Source of the DNA: Pseudomonadota bacterium
GTDB lineage: Bacteria > Pseudomonadota > Alphaproteobacteria > Rhizobiales > Hyphomicrobiaceae
Direction: 5' to 3'
Assembly: GCA_023430315.1 (NCBI GenBank)
Contig: JAEZAW010000045.1
Span: 1 to 51,420 of the forward strand
DNA: 51,420 bases
Shown here piece after piece: positions 46,409-51,420 of the stretch. Both the position numbers and the translations under genes were made by a program. The notes under the pieces are model-generated. The model was given only the letters and a program-made list of their open reading frames with translations, made no database searches and was not told where the DNA came from. Within the stretch, counting starts at the first letter, position 1; each line of letters starts with the position of its first letter.

Positions 46409-46432
46409 TATATTCACACGTGCGAATATAAT
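46409..46432 (+). promoter_or_regulatory. BigR/SqrR-type operator overlapping a -10 box
   Basis: A 22-base near-perfect palindrome, TATATTC-ACACGTGC-GAATATA (46409-46430), has one mismatched pair. It contains ATTC-N8-GAAT, the element bound by SqrR/BigR/YgaV persulfide-sensing ArsR-type repressors. A perfect TATAAT (46427-46432) overlaps its right arm, 49 bases before the ATG of the YeeE/YedE gene, so bound repressor would block transcription. No clear -35 was found and the regulator gene is not in the window. Confidence 0.7.
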
Positions 46433-46481
46433 GGTGTGATAGCGGCTGCTTCGGCGGCCGATATGCAGGCGGGAGCGAGTA

Positions 46482-47567
46482 ATGAGAGAAGCGATCGTGG
46501 AGAACGGCCCGCAGTGGCTGGCGATCGGCGGCCTCGTCATCGGCTTCGTCTTCGGCGCGCTCGTCTTCCGGACGAACTTCTGCACCATGGGCTCGGTCTC
46601 CGACATCGTGAACCTCGGCGACTGGCGCCGCTTCCGCGCCTGGGTGCTCGCGGCGATCGTGGCACTCGCCGGCGCGCAGACCCTCCACTGGCTCGGTGTC
46701 GTCGATCTGACGAAATCCATGTACCTCGGGCCGACCTTCAACTGGGTCGGGCACGTCGCTGGGGGCCTTATCTTCGGCTTCGGCATGGTCTTCGCCGGAG
46801 GCTGTCCGAGCCGCAATCTCTCGCGTGCCGGCGGCGGCGATCTGCGCGCGCTGCTGACGCTCGTGATCATCGGTATCTTCGCCTACATGACCATCGGTGG
46901 CATTCTCGGCCCGGTCCGCGCGGCCATCGAGCAGGCGACCAACATCGCGCTGCCGATTTCGACGCAGGGCATCGGCGATCTCGCCGATCGCGTGCTGGCG
47001 CTCTCGGCGGGCTTCGGGCGCATCTTCGCCTCGTGGATCATCGTGCTTGCGGGGCTCGCGTACTGCTTCAAAGACGCCGAATTCCGGTCATCGCCTGTGC
47101 ATGTCCTGTCGGGCATCGGCGTCGGGCTCTGCGTCATCGCGGGCTGGGCGCTCACCGGCCTTGCCTTCGACGACATGGCCGACCGGCCGACTACGCCGAT
47201 CTCGCTCACCTATGTTCGCCCAAGCGGCGATGCGCTCGAATGGCTGCAGCGTTTCACGGCCGCGCCAATCCCGGGCTTCGGCGTCGCGACGGTGTTCGGC
47301 GCCATCCTCGGCGCGTTCGTTGCCGCAAAGGCCATGGGGCGCTTCAAGATTTCTACCTTCTCCGATCGCGGCGACACAGTGCGCAGTCTGCTCGGTGCTG
47401 TCATGATGGGCGTCGGCGGTGTGATGGCGCTCGGCTGCACGGTCGGGCAGGGCATTACCGGCGTATCGACGCTTGCGATCGGCTCGTTCATCACGTTCGC
47501 AGCGATCGTCGCCGGTGCAGTCGTCGGCCTCAAGGCGCTCGAACGCTGGCTGATGTCCGAAGCCTGA
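46482..47567 (+). CDS. YeeE/YedE family sulfur-compound transporter
   Basis: This 361-residue membrane protein of about nine to ten segments has the family's conserved cysteine sites: Cys34 (RTNFCTMG), Cys108 in GGCPSRNL and Cys319 in LGCTVGQG. Members such as YeeE import thiosulfate. The ribosome site GGGAGCGAG precedes the ATG. It has its own promoter with a BigR/SqrR-type operator, consistent with control by reactive sulfur. Related genes for sulfide oxidation are not in the window. A bidirectional terminator follows. Confidence 0.92.
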   Translation: MREAIVENGPQWLAIGGLVIGFVFGALVFRTNFCTMGSVSDIVNLGDWRRFRAWVLAAIVALAGAQTLHWLGVVDLTKSMYLGPTFNWVGHVAGGLIFGFGMVFAGGCPSRNLSRAGGGDLRALLTLVIIGIFAYMTIGGILGPVRAAIEQATNIALPISTQGIGDLADRVLALSAGFGRIFASWIIVLAGLAYCFKDAEFRSSPVHVLSGIGVGLCVIAGWALTGLAFDDMADRPTTPISLTYVRPSGDALEWLQRFTAAPIPGFGVATVFGAILGAFVAAKAMGRFKISTFSDRGDTVRSLLGAVMMGVGGVMALGCTVGQGITGVSTLAIGSFITFAAIVAGAVVGLKALERWLMSEA

Positions 47568-47591
47568 TCGGCTTACATCCTCAAAAACAAA

Positions 47592-47616
47592 ATGACCGGC
47601 CGCGAGGGCCGGTCAT
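47592..47616. terminator. bidirectional terminator between YeeE/YedE and the aldolase gene
   Basis: A perfect 10-base stem, ATGACCGGCC pairing with GGCCGGTCAT, has loop GCGAG. On the minus strand it is followed by TTTGTTTTTGA, a strong terminator for the aldolase gene; on the plus strand the T-run is short. Confidence 0.85.
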
Positions 47617-47643
47617 CTCATTTCAGCATTGTGATGGACCGGC

Positions 47644-48432
47644 TCAGTACGTCTTTGCCTGCTCGACCTTGCCGCCGCCGCGGATATCCTTGATGGCCTG
47701 CGCCGCGGCCGTGGCCAGCAGGCGCGCGTCATTGAGAACGGCGCAGAAGTGATAGCCCTGCTCGAAGCGTGTGAGGGCGGTCTTCGGTCCGTCCGTGTGC
47801 ACGCCGGCAATCAGACCCTTCTCGTTGGTCTTCTTGGCGATGAACTTGATGGCTTCGATGATCTCGGGATCCGAGGGATCGAGCGTCGGCGGCTTGCCAT
47901 GTGCCATCGAAAGATCCGACGGTCCGACGTAGACGCCGCTGAGGCCCTTCACGCTCAGGATCTCGTCGAGGTTCTTCAGGCCATCGCGCGTCTCGATCAT
48001 CGCGAGCAGGAGCACTTCTTCGTTGGCGCCCTGCCAGTAGTCGGCGCCGCCGTACTGCACGGCGCGGTTCGGACCCATAGACCTGCCGCCGATCGGCGGA
48101 TAGCGCCCGTTGAACACGAACTGCTCGGCCTCGGCCTTGTTGTTGATCATCGGGCAGATGATGCCGTAGGCGCCGGCGTCGAGCATCTTCATGATGATGC
48201 CCGCCTCGTTCCACGGCACGCGCGCCATTGGCACGGTGTTGGTCGTCGAGATGGCCTGCATCATGCCGACGGCAGCCTGGAAATCCACCGGACCGTGCTG
48301 GAGGTCGATGGTCAGCGCGTCCCAGCCCTGATGCGCCATGACCTCGGCGGAGTAAGCATTGGGAATGGCGAGCCAGCCAGTGAGGGCGCGCCCACCGGCG
48401 GCAATCGTCTTCTTCAGCTCATTCTTGCGCAT
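47644..48432 (-). CDS. HpcH/HpaI family aldolase
   Basis: This 262-residue class II aldolase cleaves 4-hydroxy-2-oxoacids into pyruvate (or a related oxoacid) and an aldehyde. It has LTIDLQHGPVDF, MARVPWNEAG, MIETRDGLKNLDEI with a metal-binding Glu, and VYVGPSDLSMAHG with the metal Asp. The exact substrate, such as the HpcH type or a 2-keto-3-deoxy sugar acid, is not resolved. It stands alone on its strand. Confidence 0.92.
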   Translation of the reverse strand: MRKNELKKTIAAGGRALTGWLAIPNAYSAEVMAHQGWDALTIDLQHGPVDFQAAVGMMQAISTTNTVPMARVPWNEAGIIMKMLDAGAYGIICPMINNKAEAEQFVFNGRYPPIGGRSMGPNRAVQYGGADYWQGANEEVLLLAMIETRDGLKNLDEILSVKGLSGVYVGPSDLSMAHGKPPTLDPSDPEIIEAIKFIAKKTNEKGLIAGVHTDGPKTALTRFEQGYHFCAVLNDARLLATAAAQAIKDIRGGGKVEQAKTY

Positions 48433-48574
48433 GGGGTGTCCTTCCCTGGGATTGTTTGTCGGGCGCGAGGTGGAGGCGCCATGAGGGCGAATATAGCGCC
48501 CTCACCGTACCTTGGGTCGACAGGAAACGCATAGGCGGCTGAACGGTGGCGACTTGATGAAGCGCCCTACGAGG

Positions 48575-48880
48575 TCAGTTTCCGCGCACGGTGTCCCAAG
48601 TCCAGGTAAGGACGCCTGTTACGATCGACAGAGCGATTCGCGCGACGACCGTGAAGCCCATGAAGGCAAGCTGCCGTTCCTCCAGCAGGACGCGGATCCA
48701 GTTGTTGTACTCGGGCGACAGGCCTCGCGTGATCAGCCAGGTCTTGAGACCGCTGGCCGCGTCGAGGATCTGGTTCATGGTGTCGGGATACTTGAGGAAT
48801 ACGAAGCCGAACGCGATCGCTCCGAGCACAAGCGAAAGGAAAATGTTGCCCGTCGAAAACAGCAGCCGTCGCATGATCAT
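48575..48880 (-). CDS. small hypothetical membrane protein
   Basis: This 101-residue protein has two hydrophobic segments, near 8-26 and 72-90, with a hydrophilic middle containing KTWLITRGLSPEYNNW. No family was recognised. ATG 48880 is chosen because GGAGGGGC lies just upstream; the frame stays open to 48898. It lies between the aldolase gene and gyrB on the same strand. Confidence 0.6.
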   Translation of the reverse strand: MIMRRLLFSTGNIFLSLVLGAIAFGFVFLKYPDTMNQILDAASGLKTWLITRGLSPEYNNWIRVLLEERQLAFMGFTVVARIALSIVTGVLTWTWDTVRGN

Positions 48881-48985
48881 GACAGCCCCTCCTGTCACTC
48901 GCCCGTTTACTTCCCCGCGCGCAGTGTAACTGCGATCGACAACGCGCGGGAGAGCAAAACAGTCTCGCTGGAGAGGGAAGATTCG

Positions 48986-51420
<2,435 letters not shown>

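Noticed and set aside
46376..47752. A 458-codon frame over the YeeE/YedE gene
   Set aside because: It is the same strand but another frame, with Arg-rich nonsense sequence; the transporter has clear motifs.

Overview
The window is a high-GC, gene-dense chromosomal segment from an alphaproteobacterium, most likely of the order Hyphomicrobiales (Rhizobiales). The grounds are small families typical of that class (DUF4170, DUF2842, BcsS, an Smc with an RWDG-type hinge), GTG starts, GAGG-type ribosome sites, and a TTAA-N7-TTAA box of the CtrA kind. There is no rRNA, phage, IS element or CRISPR array. One tRNA gene is present (tRNA-Leu, anticodon CAG). Both edges cut genes: hrpB on the left and gyrB on the right. 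All functions below are read from motifs and family knowledge; no database search was run.

Layout. 1-4730 holds housekeeping genes (hrpB, ubiA, a DUF4170 protein, leuB). 4755-7807 holds an alpha/beta hydrolase, a NodB-type polysaccharide deacetylase and a DxD glycosyltransferase. 7833-12166 holds a DUF2842 protein, a zinc alcohol dehydrogenase, a Tat-exported metallo-beta-lactamase-fold hydrolase and a benzoylformate-decarboxylase-like ThDP enzyme. 12259-12343 is tRNA-Leu.

12373-20191 is the most unusual block. It has a membrane GT-C-like protein, a membrane-anchored SGNH-like protein, an FkbH-like HAD/acyltransferase, an acyl carrier protein, a fused hotdog-hotdog-ketoreductase protein and an MBOAT acyltransferase. 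Together these look like a self-contained system that makes an acyl group on an ACP without any ketosynthase and passes it to a surface glycan or lipid. 20513-26385 is a second envelope block: BcsS, a single 1138-residue protein joining a GH18-like domain, a NodB deacetylase and a processive GT2 synthase (PgaB-like plus PgaC-like activities in one chain), and a DUF3131 protein.

26516-40146 is mixed metabolism and envelope upkeep: epoxide hydrolase, lipoprotein, DUF817 protein, PBP1C, amidase with a luciferase-like oxidoreductase, a histone H1-like protein, an inositol-monophosphatase-family enzyme, CoA-transferase with an MBL-fold protein, an SDR and lpxK. 40548-51420 holds a SET-domain protein, two DsbA-like thiol oxidoreductases directly before smc, a YeeE/YedE sulfur transporter behind a near-perfect ATTC-N8-GAAT operator (BigR/SqrR type), an HpcH/HpaI aldolase, a small membrane protein and gyrB.
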